Origin: Clostridium sp.
GTDB lineage: Bacteria; Bacillota; Clostridia; Clostridiales; Clostridiaceae
Direction of reading: 5' to 3'
DNA: 64,000 bases
NCBI RefSeq assembly: GCF_018372875.1
Contig: NZ_JAHAIF010000002.1
Location: forward strand, 1-64,000
The translations under genes were made by a program, and so were the position numbers. The notes under the pieces are model-generated. The model did not search any database. It saw only the letters and a program-made list of their open reading frames with translations, and was not told where the DNA came from. Positions within the stretch are counted from its first letter, which is position 1. Every line of letters begins with the position of its first letter. Shown piece after piece: positions 44,388 to 54,833 of this stretch.

Positions 44388-45581
44388 ATGAAAAATAAGA
44401 AAAAAATTTTTTCAATAATATTAACTTTAATTTTATCATTTATAATTATATCTTGTAATGGCTATGATGAACCAACCACTCCTACCATAGCTGAAAAAGA
44501 AGATACAACTATCTCTGTACTTGGTGCAGGAGATGTTCTTATGCATATGGAACAAGTTTATTCAGGATACGATTCAAAAACAAATACTTATAATTATGAT
44601 AACTTTTTCGCTTATGTAAAAGATTATATATCCACTTCTGATTTAGCAATATGTAACTCTGAAACAACTTATCTAGGTAATGGACATAATTTTAGTGGAT
44701 ATCCAAAGTTTAATAGCCCTAAAGAGATATTGGATTCCATAAAAAATGCAGGTTTTGATATGGCATGTTCTAGTCATAATCACATTAATGATATGGGAGA
44801 TAAAGGTATTGAAAGTACTGCTAAATTAATAAAAGAAGCTGGTTTAGATCTCCTTGGAGTAAAGAATGATGTTAAGGATAAAAATTATATAGTTAAGGAT
44901 ATAAAAGGTATAAAGATTGGAATAACTAATTATACTTATTCAACAATAGATAAAAATGGCTATAGATATATAAATGGACTTCCTTTATCTAAGGAAATGG
45001 AGCCTAAGATAAACTTATTTAGTGATTCTAATATAGAAAATGACATAAATAATATGAAGTCTACTTATGATAATATGCTTAAAGATGGAGCTGACTTTAC
45101 TATTTTCTATATACACTGGGGAAATGAATATCAGCTACAACCAAGTGCTCAACAAGAAAAATTGGCAAATATGCTAAATTCAATTGGGGTAAATGTTATC
45201 TTTGGAAGTCACCCTCATGTGGTGCAACCTATAAGAAGGATAAAAAATGATACTACTGGAAACGAAACATTAGTTTGCTATTCTCTAGGAAATTTTGTAT
45301 CTAATCAAAGATTTGAAACAATGGGAAATTTAAAATCTGAAGATGGGTTAATGGTTAAACTTTTTATTACTAAAGATTCTAATAACAAGGTAAAATTAAC
45401 TTCTTATGAGACAGAACCAACTTGGGTATATAAATATGTTAATGCTTCTGGAAAAACTGTCTATAACATATTACCTACAAATAAAATTCTAGAATCAAAT
45501 GATATAGAAGGTCTTAGTGAAGATGTGTTTAACAGAGTTAAAAATTCAAATAAGTCTACTAACGAAATTATAAATAGTTAA
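44388..45581 (+). CDS. CapA-family lipoprotein (metallophosphatase-like)
   Basis: 397 residues. A signal peptide with lipobox I-I-S-C (about 20-23) precedes the CapA/PGA_cap domain. The domain has G-A-G-D-V-L-M-H (about 48), N-S-E-T-T, S-H-N-H-I-N-D-M-G (about 129) and H-W-G-N-E-Y (about 247) with F-G-S-H-P-H-V (about 271), the calcineurin-like metal site. CapA proteins act in poly-gamma-glutamate capsule synthesis. No capB or capC is present, so this is probably an orphan surface enzyme. It has its own promoter and terminator. Confidence 0.87.
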   Translation: MKNKKKIFSIILTLILSFIIISCNGYDEPTTPTIAEKEDTTISVLGAGDVLMHMEQVYSGYDSKTNTYNYDNFFAYVKDYISTSDLAICNSETTYLGNGHNFSGYPKFNSPKEILDSIKNAGFDMACSSHNHINDMGDKGIESTAKLIKEAGLDLLGVKNDVKDKNYIVKDIKGIKIGITNYTYSTIDKNGYRYINGLPLSKEMEPKINLFSDSNIENDINNMKSTYDNMLKDGADFTIFYIHWGNEYQLQPSAQQEKLANMLNSIGVNVIFGSHPHVVQPIRRIKNDTTGNETLVCYSLGNFVSNQRFETMGNLKSEDGLMVKLFITKDSNNKVKLTSYETEPTWVYKYVNASGKTVYNILPTNKILESNDIEGLSEDVFNRVKNSNKSTNEIINS

Positions 45582-45584
45582 ATT

Positions 45585-45624
45585 AAAGCAGTATATTTGC
45601 TCTAAACAAATATACTGCTTTTTA
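45585..45624 (+). terminator. Terminator after the CapA-like gene
   Basis: AAAGCAGTATATTTG pairs perfectly with CAAATATACTGCTTT around 7 bases and ends in a T run. Confidence 0.9.
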
Positions 45625-45632
45625 AACCTCTA

Positions 45633-45654
45633 GGAAAATAAATATCCATCTAAC
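45633..45654. repeat. Solo arm of the palindromic intergenic element (copy D)
   Basis: GAAAATAAATATCCATCT matches the right arm of copy A (AAAATAAATATCCACTCC). No partner arm or core is nearby. It may be a remnant or a chance AT-rich match. Confidence 0.4.
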
Positions 45655-45661
45655 CTTTTAA

Positions 45662-48037
45662 TTATCTTAATTGAGCTCCTAATTTATGCTCTAATGCTTT
45701 TAGTATCTTATCATGAACCTTATTTACATCATTATCAGTTAATGATTTCTTAGGATCTCTATAAACTATTGCATATGCTATGCTCTTCTTTCCTGCTTCA
45801 ATTTGAGCTCCCTTATATATATCAAATAAAGTTATTTTCTCTACTAAAGGACCTCCTGCTTTTCTTATAGCCTCTTCAATATCCCCAACAAGAACAGCAT
45901 CATCTACTAATATAGCTATATCTCTTGTTGCTGCTGGGAACTTAGGAATAGGTGTATACTTCTTAACTGTTTCAGAAGCTTCATATAATAAATCTAAATC
46001 TAACTCAGCAATGTAGCCTGCAACATCTAGTCCATAAGCTTCTTGTACATCTGGATGTACTTCTCCAAACACACCTGCAGACTTACCTCTTAGTTGAATT
46101 CCAGCAGTTTTACCTGGATGGAAGCTTGGATTTTCACTTTCACGTACAAATCTTGCCTTAGTTATTCCTAATCTATCAAGTACATTTTCTACAACACCCT
46201 TAAGATCTAAGAAATCGCAGTTTCCATACATACCAATTGTTAAAACATTCTTTTCTGTTGGTAGCTTGTTGTCATCTTCATTCTTAAGATATACTTTTCC
46301 TATTTCAAATAATCTAGCATATTCATTGCTTCTAGAATAATTTCTTCCTAATGAATCCATCATTGATGGTATAGTTGAAGTTCTCATTACAGAGTAATCT
46401 TCTCCTAAAGGATTCTTAATTTTAACTACATCTCTTAATGGTGAATCTTCTGGTAATCTTATTTTATCAAATACCTTTGGTGATACAAATGAATAAGATA
46501 TAGATTGATTTATTCCTGAAGCTATTAAAGCATCAACTACAACCCCTCTTAATACTTCATTTCTGTGTTTGTTTTCTCTAGTTGGTGTCTCATCAAATAC
46601 AGTAGTAGGTATTTTATCGTATCCGTAGATTCTTGCTACCTCTTCAGCTATATCTTCTTTTATAGCTATATCAACTCTAAATGTAGGAGCTGTAATTTCT
46701 AAATCATCCCCATTTATTGTTGTAGGCATATCTAAAGAATCTAAGTATTTCTTCATATCCTCTACAGGTATTTCTGTACCTAAGAACTTATTAATCCAAC
46801 TAGCAGAAACAGTTAAATGACCTTCTTCTTTCTTATTTGGATAAAGGTCTATAGTTCCTTCTATTACTTCACCTGCACCTAATTCACATACAAGGGCACA
46901 CGCTCTATTAATAGCTAATTCAGCTAGGTTTGGATCTATATCCTTTTCAAATCTTGCTGAGCTTTCAGTTCTTATTCCTAGTGATTTTGAGTTAACTCTT
47001 ATATTAGTTCCATCAAAATTAGCACATTCAAATACTACTTCTGTAGTATCCTCTTCTATTTCAGAGTTTAATCCTCCCATTATACCTGCAAGACCTATTG
47101 TTCTATCTCCATCCTTAATGCAAAGAACAGTTGAATTTAACTCTCTCTCTTGCTCATCTAAAGTGGTGAATTTTTCTCCATCCTTAGCAGTATCTACAAC
47201 AATCTTCTTTGATGTTATTTGTCTAGCATCAAATGCATGCATTGGTTCTCCAATTTCAAGCATAACAAAGTTAGTAATATCTACAATATTATTTATAGGT
47301 CTAATACCAGCTTCAAGAAGTCTTTCTTGCATCCAACCTGGAGAAGGAGCTACCTTTACGTTTTTTACTCCTCTTGCCATATATCTGTTACAAAGGCTAT
47401 TCTTTATCTCTACTTCTAACTCATCATTTATATTCTTTGCAGATTTTGTTTCAAAACTCATGTTTGGCATTTTATAACTAGTTCCTAAAGCTGCTGCTGT
47501 TTCTCTAGCCATACCAACCATGCTTAAACAATCTGGTCTATTAGAAGTTATATCAAAATCTAATATTGCTTTATTAAGCTTAAGATACTCTTTAATATCC
47601 ATTCCTATAGGAGCATCTTCAGGTAAAATCATTAATCCATGAACAGGTTCATCTCCAGCAATTCCAAGCTCTTCTTCTGAGCAGAACATACCGTTAGACA
47701 CTACTCCTCTCATCTTACCTTTCTTAATTTCAGTTCCATCTGCTAAAATAGATTTATGAAGAGCAACTGGAACCTTATCCCCTTCCTCCATGTTTGTAGC
47801 AGCTGTAACTATTTGAATTTCTTCTGTTCCTATATTTACTTGACAAACATTTAATCTATCAGCATCAGGATGCTTTTCTATCTTTAAAATATGACATACA
47901 ACTACATTCTTTATATTGTCACCTTGTATTTCTACTTCTTCAAGTTGAGAACCTGTTAAAGTAAGAATATCACCTAATTCTTTTGCATCTACATTTATAT
48001 CAACATAATCATTTAGCCAATTATATGGTACTTTCAT
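45662..48037 (-). CDS. pheT: Phenylalanyl-tRNA synthetase beta subunit
   Basis: 791 residues. An EMAP-II-like tRNA-binding domain (about 40-150), B3/B4 editing domain (about 210-385), B5 domain (about 400-475), catalytic-like core (about 480-670) and C-terminal FDX-ACB anticodon domain (about 695-790) are all in order. It forms the alpha2-beta2 PheRS with pheS, which lies 14 bp upstream. Expression is controlled by the T-box before pheS. Confidence 0.97.
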   Translation of the reverse strand: MKVPYNWLNDYVDINVDAKELGDILTLTGSQLEEVEIQGDNIKNVVVCHILKIEKHPDADRLNVCQVNIGTEEIQIVTAATNMEEGDKVPVALHKSILADGTEIKKGKMRGVVSNGMFCSEEELGIAGDEPVHGLMILPEDAPIGMDIKEYLKLNKAILDFDITSNRPDCLSMVGMARETAAALGTSYKMPNMSFETKSAKNINDELEVEIKNSLCNRYMARGVKNVKVAPSPGWMQERLLEAGIRPINNIVDITNFVMLEIGEPMHAFDARQITSKKIVVDTAKDGEKFTTLDEQERELNSTVLCIKDGDRTIGLAGIMGGLNSEIEEDTTEVVFECANFDGTNIRVNSKSLGIRTESSARFEKDIDPNLAELAINRACALVCELGAGEVIEGTIDLYPNKKEEGHLTVSASWINKFLGTEIPVEDMKKYLDSLDMPTTINGDDLEITAPTFRVDIAIKEDIAEEVARIYGYDKIPTTVFDETPTRENKHRNEVLRGVVVDALIASGINQSISYSFVSPKVFDKIRLPEDSPLRDVVKIKNPLGEDYSVMRTSTIPSMMDSLGRNYSRSNEYARLFEIGKVYLKNEDDNKLPTEKNVLTIGMYGNCDFLDLKGVVENVLDRLGITKARFVRESENPSFHPGKTAGIQLRGKSAGVFGEVHPDVQEAYGLDVAGYIAELDLDLLYEASETVKKYTPIPKFPAATRDIAILVDDAVLVGDIEEAIRKAGGPLVEKITLFDIYKGAQIEAGKKSIAYAIVYRDPKKSLTDNDVNKVHDKILKALEHKLGAQLR

Positions 48038-48051
48038 TCCCTTATCCTCCT

Positions 48052-49071
48052 CTAGAATTGATTTAAGAATCTCATATCACTTTCATATAATAATCTAATA
48101 TCATCTAAGCCATAGCTAAGCATTACCATTCTATCTATACCAAAGCCAAAAGCAAATCCGCTATATACTTCTGGATCTATACCACAGTTTCTTAATACAT
48201 TTGGATGAACCATTCCACAACCAAGTAATTCTATCCAACCTGATCCCTTACATACATTACATCCTTTTCCTCCACATACATAACATGAAGCATCCATTTC
48301 AGCTGATGGTTCTGTAAATGGGAAATGGTGAGGTCTAAACTTAGTTTGAACCTTATCTCCAAACATCTTCTTTGCAAATAGTTCTAAAGTCCCCTTAAGA
48401 TCTGCAAATGTTACTCCTTTAGCTACAACTAACCCTTCCATTTGATAGAATATTGGTGAGTGCGTAGGGTCTACTGCATCTGATCTATAAACCTTACCTG
48501 GAGATATCATTTTTATTGGTGGTTCTTGATTCTCCATAGTTCTTATTTGAACTGGTGAAGTTTGAGTTCTTAAAACTATATTATCATTAATGTAGAATGT
48601 ATCTTGTTCACTTCTAGCTGGATGGTTTTTAGGAATATTTAAAGCTTCGAAGTTATAGTGATCTAATTCTACTTCTGGACCATCTTCAATTGAGAATCCC
48701 ATTGATATAAATATATCCTTTATTCTTTCAAGAGTTAATTCTAATGGGTGTCTCTTTCCTAATTCATTCTTCTTTCCTGGAAGAGTAATATCTATAATTT
48801 CATTTTGAAGTTTTTCATTCTTTTCCTTTTCTTTTATAGCGTTAATAGCTGCATCTAGTTTTTCCTCAACAACCTTCTTAACATCATTAACCATCTTACC
48901 AACTATAGGTCTTTCTTCTTTTGATAACCCACCCATACTTTTTAAAATAGTTGTAAGTTCACCTTTTTTACCTAAATACTTAACTCTTATATCACTAAGA
49001 GCTGCACTGTTACTTGCTTCTTCAATTTCTTTTAAAGCAACTTCTTGAATTTGCATTAACTTTTCTTGCAT
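48052..49071 (-). CDS. pheS: Phenylalanyl-tRNA synthetase alpha subunit
   Basis: 339 residues. An N-terminal coiled coil (about 1-85) binds tRNA. Class II motif 2 includes [11 protein letters not shown] (about 195-205), and motif 3 is [10 protein letters not shown] (about 307-316). It charges tRNA-Phe. The cysteine cluster [12 protein letters not shown] (about 267-278) is typical of Firmicute PheS. It is first in pheST behind the T-box leader. Confidence 0.97.
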   Translation of the reverse strand: MQEKLMQIQEVALKEIEEASNSAALSDIRVKYLGKKGELTTILKSMGGLSKEERPIVGKMVNDVKKVVEEKLDAAINAIKEKEKNEKLQNEIIDITLPGKKNELGKRHPLELTLERIKDIFISMGFSIEDGPEVELDHYNFEALNIPKNHPARSEQDTFYINDNIVLRTQTSPVQIRTMENQEPPIKMISPGKVYRSDAVDPTHSPIFYQMEGLVVAKGVTFADLKGTLELFAKKMFGDKVQTKFRPHHFPFTEPSAEMDASCYVCGGKGCNVCKGSGWIELLGCGMVHPNVLRNCGIDPEVYSGFAFGFGIDRMVMLSYGLDDIRLLYESDMRFLNQF

Positions 49072-49137
49072 TTTTATTCTCCTTTCTTCTTTACCTCTAG
49101 GGCCATTGAATACTTCATAGAAAATTCTCTATAAAAT

Positions 49138-49388
49138 AAAAAAAACCGTCCCTAAAAAAGGGACGGAATATCCGCGTTACCACCCTAATTGGTTCTATAA
49201 AAATAGATACCCAACTCTAGTTAATTTAACGGTTCCCCGCTAACTACTACTATTATTTCATAGTTAGAACTCCTGAGCGAACTTCAATATAATTCTCTAT
49301 AAAGAGGCTTTCAGTCTACGACCTCTTCTCCCTGAAAAAGTTCCTTATATTTACTCTCTCAATCATAGTTTATTTAATATTCTATTAC
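49138..49388 (-). promoter_or_regulatory. T-box riboswitch leader of pheST (Phe-specific)
   Basis: On the minus strand the leader has AGAGAGTAAAT at the start of Stem I (about 49351-49361), a likely UUC (Phe) specifier in G-A-A-G-TTC-G near 49280-49290, and the diagnostic T-box sequence GGGTGGTAACGCGG (about 49171-49184). A terminator hairpin of CCGTCCC/GGGACGG with a T run follows (about 49141-49165). Uncharged tRNA-Phe should stabilise the antiterminator and permit pheST expression. Confidence 0.93.
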
Positions 49389-49394
49389 TTTCCT

Positions 49395-49423
49395 ATTATA
49401 CAAATGTTTTTCTAAAAATTCAA
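49395..49423 (-). promoter_or_regulatory. Sigma-A promoter of the pheST T-box transcript
   Basis: On the minus strand TTGAAT (49418-49423) and TATAAT (49395-49400) have a 17-bp spacer. The -35 lies inside the last codons of the SpoU methylase gene. Confidence 0.82.
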
Positions 49424-50203
49424 CTGATTCTGCCTAACTTTTTCATAAATCACTATAGATGTAGCTATTGCTACATTTAGTGACTCAGCTCCTCCTGGCA
49501 TAGGTATTTTCACCTTTTTATTAGAAAGGTTATATACTTCTTCACTTACCCCATTACCTTCGTTACCTACGGAGATAATAATCTTCCCGCTTAAATCTTC
49601 TTTAAAGAAATCCTTATCCCCCTCTAAGGATGTAGCTAAAAGAGAAAATCCATTATTTATTAAGGATTTAGTAATAGTAAAATCACTATCCTCTAATATT
49701 ATTGGAATATAAAACATAGATCCCATTGTAGAACGTATAGTCTTTTCATTATATATATCAACAGTTCCCTTAGTTAGAATTACTCCATCAACACCTGCTG
49801 CATGAGCAGTTCTAATAATAGTACCCAAATTACCCGGGTCTTGAACCTTATCACATAGAATATAAAAACTACCTTCTTTATTTAAGTCAACTTCATTCAT
49901 CTTAACAACTGCAACAACCCCTTGAGGCTCTTCAGTTGAGCATAACTCTCTTAATAAGCTATCTTTCAATGTATAAAGTTTCATACTATTTGTTATATAT
50001 TTCCCTAAATATTCTTCAAACTTGTTTTCCTCTAACCTATGACTTATAAAAATACATTCTATAGGCAGATTTGCTTTACAAGCTTCTTCTATTAACCTAA
50101 ATCCCTCTATTAAATACTTAGAGCTCTTATTTCTTCCTTTTCTCTCTTTAAGCTTTTTGGTTTCTTTAAATAAATTGTTATCTTTACTTTCTATAAGAAC
50201 CAA
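49412..50203 (-). CDS. TrmH/SpoU-family RNA 2'-O-methyltransferase
   Basis: 263 residues. An N-terminal substrate-binding domain (about 1-100) precedes the SPOUT knot with D-P-G-N-L-G-T-I-I-R-T-A (about 121-132), V-G-N-E-G-N-G-V (about 212) and P-M-G-G-A/P-G-G-A-E-S-L-N-V-A (about 235). It is probably a 23S rRNA Gm methylase like RlmB/YsgA. The start is TTG, 6 bp after GAGGTG. It follows ktrB-ktrA by 14 bp. Confidence 0.9.
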   Translation of the reverse strand: MVLIESKDNNLFKETKKLKERKGRNKSSKYLIEGFRLIEEACKANLPIECIFISHRLEENKFEEYLGKYITNSMKLYTLKDSLLRELCSTEEPQGVVAVVKMNEVDLNKEGSFYILCDKVQDPGNLGTIIRTAHAAGVDGVILTKGTVDIYNEKTIRSTMGSMFYIPIILEDSDFTITKSLINNGFSLLATSLEGDKDFFKEDLSGKIIISVGNEGNGVSEEVYNLSNKKVKIPMPGGAESLNVAIATSIVIYEKVRQNQLNF

Positions 50204-50217
50204 AGTTTACACCTCAA

Positions 50218-50886
50218 TTATTTAAATTTAACTATTACACCTTCAAGATTTGCTAAATCTTGAGCTGACCCTATAGCAACAATAATATCTTTTGATTCAA
50301 CAGTGTCATCTGCTGAAGGCGTAAGATTAATTTCGTCACCTTTCTTAATGGCCATTACATTTATTCCGTACTTACTTCTAAGCTTAAGATCTCTTAATGT
50401 TTTATCTTGCCATTCATCTAAAGCCTCAATTTCCATTATACTGTAATCAGGTGATAATTCTATATAATCAAGTATACTTGATGAAACTAAATTATGAGCA
50501 ACTCTAACTCCCATATCTTTTTCTGGTAGAATTACTCTATCAGCACCAATTTTATATAATACTTTTGCATGTAAATCACTATTTCCTTTAGCAATTATAT
50601 ATTTTACACCTAATTCTTTCACTAGTAGTGTTACCATTACACTTGCTTGTATATTAGCACCTATTGTAACTACTGCAACATCAAAATTTCTAAGGCCTAA
50701 TGTTCTTAATGCATTTTCATCAGTTGCATCCATTTGTACTGCATGAGTAACACTATCTGATATATCTTGAATTAAATCCTCATCTTTATCTATAACCAAA
50801 ACATCATTTCCTAAAGAATATAATGTTTTCGCTACTGATGCACCAAATCTTCCAAGTCCTATTACAACAAATTGTTTATTAGCCAT
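50218..50886 (-). CDS. ktrA: KtrA-type potassium channel regulatory subunit
   Basis: 222 residues: an RCK_N Rossmann domain with V-I-G-L-G-R-F-G-A-S-V-A (about 8-19) and D-K-D-E at the nucleotide ribose site, then an RCK_C (TrkA_C) domain (about 140-222). It gates KtrB in response to ATP/ADP and c-di-AMP. It is 11 bp downstream of ktrB. Confidence 0.93.
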   Translation of the reverse strand: MANKQFVVIGLGRFGASVAKTLYSLGNDVLVIDKDEDLIQDISDSVTHAVQMDATDENALRTLGLRNFDVAVVTIGANIQASVMVTLLVKELGVKYIIAKGNSDLHAKVLYKIGADRVILPEKDMGVRVAHNLVSSSILDYIELSPDYSIMEIEALDEWQDKTLRDLKLRSKYGINVMAIKKGDEINLTPSADDTVESKDIIVAIGSAQDLANLEGVIVKFK

Positions 50887-50897
50887 AAAATCATCCC

Positions 50898-52253
50898 CTA
50901 ACCTATCAATATCTTTCCTTCTGGATATCTATAATCAACTTTTTTCTTTCTATTAGTAAGTGCAAGAGCAACAGTTAGTGGACCAACTCTACCAAAGTAC
51001 ATCATTATCATTATAATAATTTTACCTACTGTACTTAATTTTTGTGTAACACCTGTAGTTAATCCTACTGTAGCAAAGGCTGAAGTTGATTCATATAGTA
51101 AATCTATAAATTCTATTCCTTTTTCAGTTACTGATAATAACATTGTAACTACTATTATTAATCCCATTGCTATCATCAATAATGCAAAAGCCTTATATAC
51201 TAATTCTTTGGCAAATCTTTTCCCAAAAGCTTCTGTATCTTCTCTACCTTTAATTACACTTATAACTGTAAGTATTACCAAACCAAAAGTTGCTGTTTTA
51301 AGACCTCCAGCTGTTGATCCTGGTGACCCTCCAATAAACATTAATATAATTGTCAAGAACTTACCTGCTGTTGTCATTCCATCTGTAGATATACTATTAA
51401 ACCCTGCTGTTCTTGGGCTAACAGATGCAAAGAATGAATTCAACAACTTATCCTTTACCCCCATACCACCAATAGTTTCTGGATTGCTATACTCTATAAA
51501 AAACATAGCTATAAATCCACCTATTAATAATACAGCTGTTATCAATATAACTATTTTAGCATGTACTGATAACTTTTTTATTCCTTTATATTTATAGTTA
51601 TATATTTCAAGCCATACTGTAAAACCTAAACCTCCAATAACAATAAGTGCACTTATTGTTAAAATTACCGCTACATTACTTGAAAATCCAGTAAGACTTG
51701 AAAAGTTACCAAACAAATCAAAACCAGCATTGCAAAAAGCAGATATTGAATGAAATATACTGTAGAAAAATCCCTTTTTCAGTCCAAACTCAGGTATAAA
51801 CTGTGTTGATAGCAGCAATGCTCCAAAGAATTGAACTGCAAAAGTGAACCCAAGTACATATTTAACCATTCTTACAAGACCTTGTATACTAAATGTATTC
51901 AAAGCTTCTTGTACCATTAATCTATCTCTAAGGGTTATTTTTTTACCTAATAATATTGCTACAAAAGTAGTAAATGACATGAAACCTAGGCCACCAATTT
52001 CTATTAATAGTATAATTACTGTTTGCCCAAATGCATTCCAATAAGTCCCTGTGTCTAATGTTACTAAACCAGTAACACATACAGCAGAAGTAGAAGTAAA
52101 TAAAGCATCTAGTAAGTTGGTACCCTCTCCACTTGCAGAAGATATAGGTAAACTAAGTATCAACCCTCCAATAATAATTACAGCAATGAAACCAAGGGCT
52201 AGCGTCTGCACACCATTTAATTTATATTTATTAATCCTCTTTATTTTTTGCAT
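50898..52253 (-). CDS. ktrB: KtrB potassium uptake membrane subunit
   Basis: 451 residues from the ATG at 52253 behind GGAGTG. Four M1-P-M2 repeats of the Trk/Ktr/HKT family are visible, with selectivity-filter-like T-S-A-V-C-V-T-G-L, H-S-I-S-A-F-C-N-A-G-F, R-T-A-G-F-N-S and S-A-F-A-T-V-G-L-T. It moves K+ with Na+ or alone, controlled by KtrA. Confidence 0.93.
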   Translation of the reverse strand: MQKIKRINKYKLNGVQTLALGFIAVIIIGGLILSLPISSASGEGTNLLDALFTSTSAVCVTGLVTLDTGTYWNAFGQTVIILLIEIGGLGFMSFTTFVAILLGKKITLRDRLMVQEALNTFSIQGLVRMVKYVLGFTFAVQFFGALLLSTQFIPEFGLKKGFFYSIFHSISAFCNAGFDLFGNFSSLTGFSSNVAVILTISALIVIGGLGFTVWLEIYNYKYKGIKKLSVHAKIVILITAVLLIGGFIAMFFIEYSNPETIGGMGVKDKLLNSFFASVSPRTAGFNSISTDGMTTAGKFLTIILMFIGGSPGSTAGGLKTATFGLVILTVISVIKGREDTEAFGKRFAKELVYKAFALLMIAMGLIIVVTMLLSVTEKGIEFIDLLYESTSAFATVGLTTGVTQKLSTVGKIIIMIMMYFGRVGPLTVALALTNRKKKVDYRYPEGKILIG

Positions 52254-52448
52254 AAAATCACTCCAAAAGTTCATGCTTTATTATATCTCTTTATAAACCA
52301 AATTAATTTTCTTTTGTTTCTATATTTATATAAAAGTAAGAGTATATAATATCCTACCAATAGTATTATCATACTGAGCAAGATATAATATACCCTAAGT
52401 AACTTTTTTCTTTAAATAATAAAGCAATTTACCACTTTATTATATATT
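52254..52448. other. Intergenic region between ktrB and rplT
   Basis: No gene is seen. It must hold the ktrB promoter, but I could not assign a confident -35/-10 pair. The rplT terminator is at its right end. Confidence 0.4.
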
Positions 52449-52479
52449 AAAAGAAAATGCGACCTTAGGCCGCATTCTT
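52449..52479 (-). terminator. Terminator after rplT
   Basis: GAATGCGGCC pairs with GGTCGCATTTTC, followed by T-rich sequence on the minus strand. Confidence 0.85.
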
Positions 52480-52482
52480 ATA

Positions 52483-52842
52483 TTAAGCGTTTAATTGCTT
52501 CTTAGCTAATTCAACTAAGTCTGCAAATGCTTTTGGATCGTTGATAGCTATTTCAGATAACATCTTTCTGTTTATGTCAACTCCAGCTAATTTGATTCCA
52601 TTCATGAACTTTGAATAAGAAAGACCATTCATTCTTGTAGCAGCATTTATTCTAGCTATCCATAATCTTCTGAAATCTCTCTTCTTTAATCTTCTTCCAA
52701 CATAAGCATTTCTTAATGCTCTAATAACTGATTCGTTAGCAGTCTTGAATAACTTGCTCTTTCCACCGTAGTATCCTTTTGCAAGCTTTAAAACTTTTTT
52801 ATGATTCTTACGAGAATTAACCGCTCTTTTTACTCTTGCCAT
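52483..52842 (-). CDS. rplT: Ribosomal protein bL20
   Basis: 119 residues, full length, with [16 protein letters not shown] near the start and the C-terminal globular domain. It is a 50S assembly protein that also represses its own operon by binding the leader upstream of infC. Last gene of infC-rpmI-rplT. Confidence 0.97.
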   Translation of the reverse strand: MARVKRAVNSRKNHKKVLKLAKGYYGGKSKLFKTANESVIRALRNAYVGRRLKKRDFRRLWIARINAATRMNGLSYSKFMNGIKLAGVDINRKMLSEIAINDPKAFADLVELAKKQLNA

Positions 52843-52866
52843 TCTTTAAACCTCCTGTACCAATTC

Positions 52867-53064
52867 TTATAGATATGGTAATAATTTCTTCATTGCTTTT
52901 TCTTGAGTAGTTGAAACATATCCTGTCTTTCTAAGATTTCTCTTTCTTTTTGAGCTCTTCTTAGTTAAGATATGGCTCTTGAAAGCCTTAGCTCTCTTTA
53001 GCTTTCCTGTACCTGTCTTCTTGAATCTTTTTGCTGCACCTCTATGAGTTTTCATTTTTGGCAT
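52867..53064 (-). CDS. rpmI: Ribosomal protein bL35
   Basis: 65 residues, the normal size, very basic, beginning [15 protein letters not shown] 50S subunit protein, in its usual place between infC and rplT. Confidence 0.97.
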   Translation of the reverse strand: MPKMKTHRGAAKRFKKTGTGKLKRAKAFKSHILTKKSSKRKRNLRKTGYVSTTQEKAMKKLLPYL

Positions 53065-53085
53065 GATAAATTTCCTCCTCTCAGT

Positions 53086-53598
53086 TTATGCCTTTTTAGG
53101 GCCAATAACCACTGTCATATTTCTTCCTTCTTTTTTGATTGGCTTTTCTATATTACCTACATCAGCCAATTTGTTAGCGAAGTTTTCAAGGATCTTTACA
53201 CCTAAGTGACTAAGTTCCATTTCTCTTCCTCTGAATCTAACAGTGATTTTAACTTTGTCTCCATCTAATAAGAACTTTCTAGCATTTTTAGCTTTAATTT
53301 CGATATCGTGCTCTTCTATTGTAAGACTAACTCTTACCTCTTTAAGACTAACAACTTTTTGCTTCTTTCTAGCTTCTTTTTCCTTTTTTGATTGCTCATA
53401 AATGAACTTTCCTAAGTCCATTATTTTACAAACTGGAGGCTTAGCATTTGGTGATATCATCACTAAATCTAACTCCGCTTCTTCAGCCATCTTAAGGACT
53501 TCCTTTGTTTGTAAGATACCTAATTGAGAACCATCAGCACCAATAGCCCTGATTTCCTTTTCTCTAATATCCTCATTAACTATATAATTTTTATTAAT
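53086..53598 (-). CDS. infC: Translation initiation factor IF-3, ATT start
   Basis: 170 residues: an N-terminal domain starting N-Y-I-V-N-E-D-I-R, a lysine-rich linker helix (about 75-90) and a C-terminal domain with [10 protein letters not shown] place the start at the ATT (53596-53598) because GGAGGTG ends six bases before it. Family members in E. coli and B. subtilis also start at AUU, which allows IF3 autoregulation. The longer ATG frame would start upstream of the leader terminator and is rejected. Confidence 0.93.
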   Translation of the reverse strand: MNKNYIVNEDIREKEIRAIGADGSQLGILQTKEVLKMAEEAELDLVMISPNAKPPVCKIMDLGKFIYEQSKKEKEARKKQKVVSLKEVRVSLTIEEHDIEIKAKNARKFLLDGDKVKITVRFRGREMELSHLGVKILENFANKLADVGNIEKPIKKEGRNMTVVIGPKKA

Positions 53599-53764
53599 AG
53601 TTTTCACCTCCGAAAAAATTAAAGCAAACTTTATAATATAAAAAAAACGGCGTAAAACGCCGTTTTCTATTATCGTAATTACTCTACATAAATAATCTAG
53701 ATAAATAACCAAGCTAACTCAAAGTTGCATGGTGAGAAACGGCTGTTTCTTCTTAACAAATGTT
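53599..53764 (-). promoter_or_regulatory. L20-type leader of the infC-rpmI-rplT operon
   Basis: The roughly 160-base leader contains AGAAACAGCCGTTTCTCACC, typical of Firmicute L20 leaders, and a terminator AAAACGGCG/CGCCGTTTT with a T run (about 53639-53668) before the infC ribosome site. In B. subtilis L20 binding promotes premature termination. The same design is inferred here. Confidence 0.85.
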
Positions 53765-53793
53765 ATTCTATCATTGTTCACATACATTGTCAA
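53765..53793 (-). promoter_or_regulatory. Strong sigma-A promoter of infC-rpmI-rplT
   Basis: On the minus strand a perfect TTGACA (53788-53793) and TAGAAT (53765-53770) are 17 bp apart, just past the ytxC stop. Confidence 0.9.
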
Positions 53794-53800
53794 CAACTTT

Positions 53801-54691
53801 TTACATTTTTATATTAGTTTTTGAACACAATTTACATCCATCACAAAATACTACTCTTTCTCCAAAGACATTTATTATAGTTTCTATAAACTCTTTATTT
53901 TTACATTCTTCTCTTTTGTGTATTACTATCTTTTGAGGTGCATTGGTTATTAGCCCACTTATAACTATATCTTCAACATTTGCATCAATTCCTATTTTAC
54001 AGTCCGATAATTCGTTTAAAAACGCAGGAAATATATCCTCCCCATATCCATCTGTCACTATATATCCTCCTGAGGGCAAGACTGTTAAGTTAATTTCCTC
54101 AACTCTACACTCTTGAATTTCAACAAAGTACTTTAACAAGCGTATAAATTCTCTATATTCCTTTTCAACCATATACTTTTCAACAACTTTATCTATAACA
54201 TCTTCAATATCTTTTCTTAACTCTCGCATCCTAAAGGTAATGAATCCATTAATATTAATCTCATTATTTTCTTCAATGCATTCTTTTATCTTATCTATAA
54301 TTGCATTTGTTTTATTACAATAAAATATAAAATTAGAGTCATGAACACCTTCCTCACAATATAGGACATTCATTATGTCTTCCTCTACTTCTAATATTTC
54401 ATCTTGCTTCAAGAAAAAGTATGTGTCTGTCAAATACTCAAAAAGTTCTTTTTCTTTGTACTTTGTAATAACAATTTTATAAAGGATATTACTAATATAT
54501 AAATTAATTATATTACCTATTCTATCACTATAATTCAAATCATCACACATAATTTTTATAATATGTGTCTTCCCCTCTAAACTTTCAACCACACCTATTA
54601 TTATGTGCTTCTTTTTCAATAGTTCCTTTAGCTCTTGAAGTTCTTCAACAAAGTCTAATTCACCCGAATAAGCTAACTGTAGTACAAGCAT
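53801..54691 (-). CDS. ytxC: Putative sporulation protein YtxC
   Basis: 296 residues from the ATG at 54691, with GGGAG 8 bp upstream; a GTG three codons earlier overlaps that site. It matches the YtxC family in overall pattern (R-E-L-R-K-D-I-E-D-V-I-D-K-V-V-E). It ends with a cysteine group C-D-G-C-K-L-C. YtxC is found next to infC/thrS in spore formers; its function is unknown. Here thrS is absent. Confidence 0.8.
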   Translation of the reverse strand: MLVLQLAYSGELDFVEELQELKELLKKKHIIIGVVESLEGKTHIIKIMCDDLNYSDRIGNIINLYISNILYKIVITKYKEKELFEYLTDTYFFLKQDEILEVEEDIMNVLYCEEGVHDSNFIFYCNKTNAIIDKIKECIEENNEININGFITFRMRELRKDIEDVIDKVVEKYMVEKEYREFIRLLKYFVEIQECRVEEINLTVLPSGGYIVTDGYGEDIFPAFLNELSDCKIGIDANVEDIVISGLITNAPQKIVIHKREECKNKEFIETIINVFGERVVFCDGCKLCSKTNIKM

Positions 54692-54833
54692 GGGTTTCAC
54701 TCCCTTCCATAGTAATAGTATGTATTAAAATCTCTTCAATATACGGAATTTATTTTTAACCCTTTGTACATATTGATTTTTATTTACATGATATAGTAAT
54801 GTATTCTTATATAAATAATTAGGAGTTTTTATC

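Noticed and set aside
53599..53712. Extended infC frame starting at an upstream ATG
   Set aside because: It reads through the leader terminator and lacks a ribosome site. The ATT behind GGAGGTG fits the family start.
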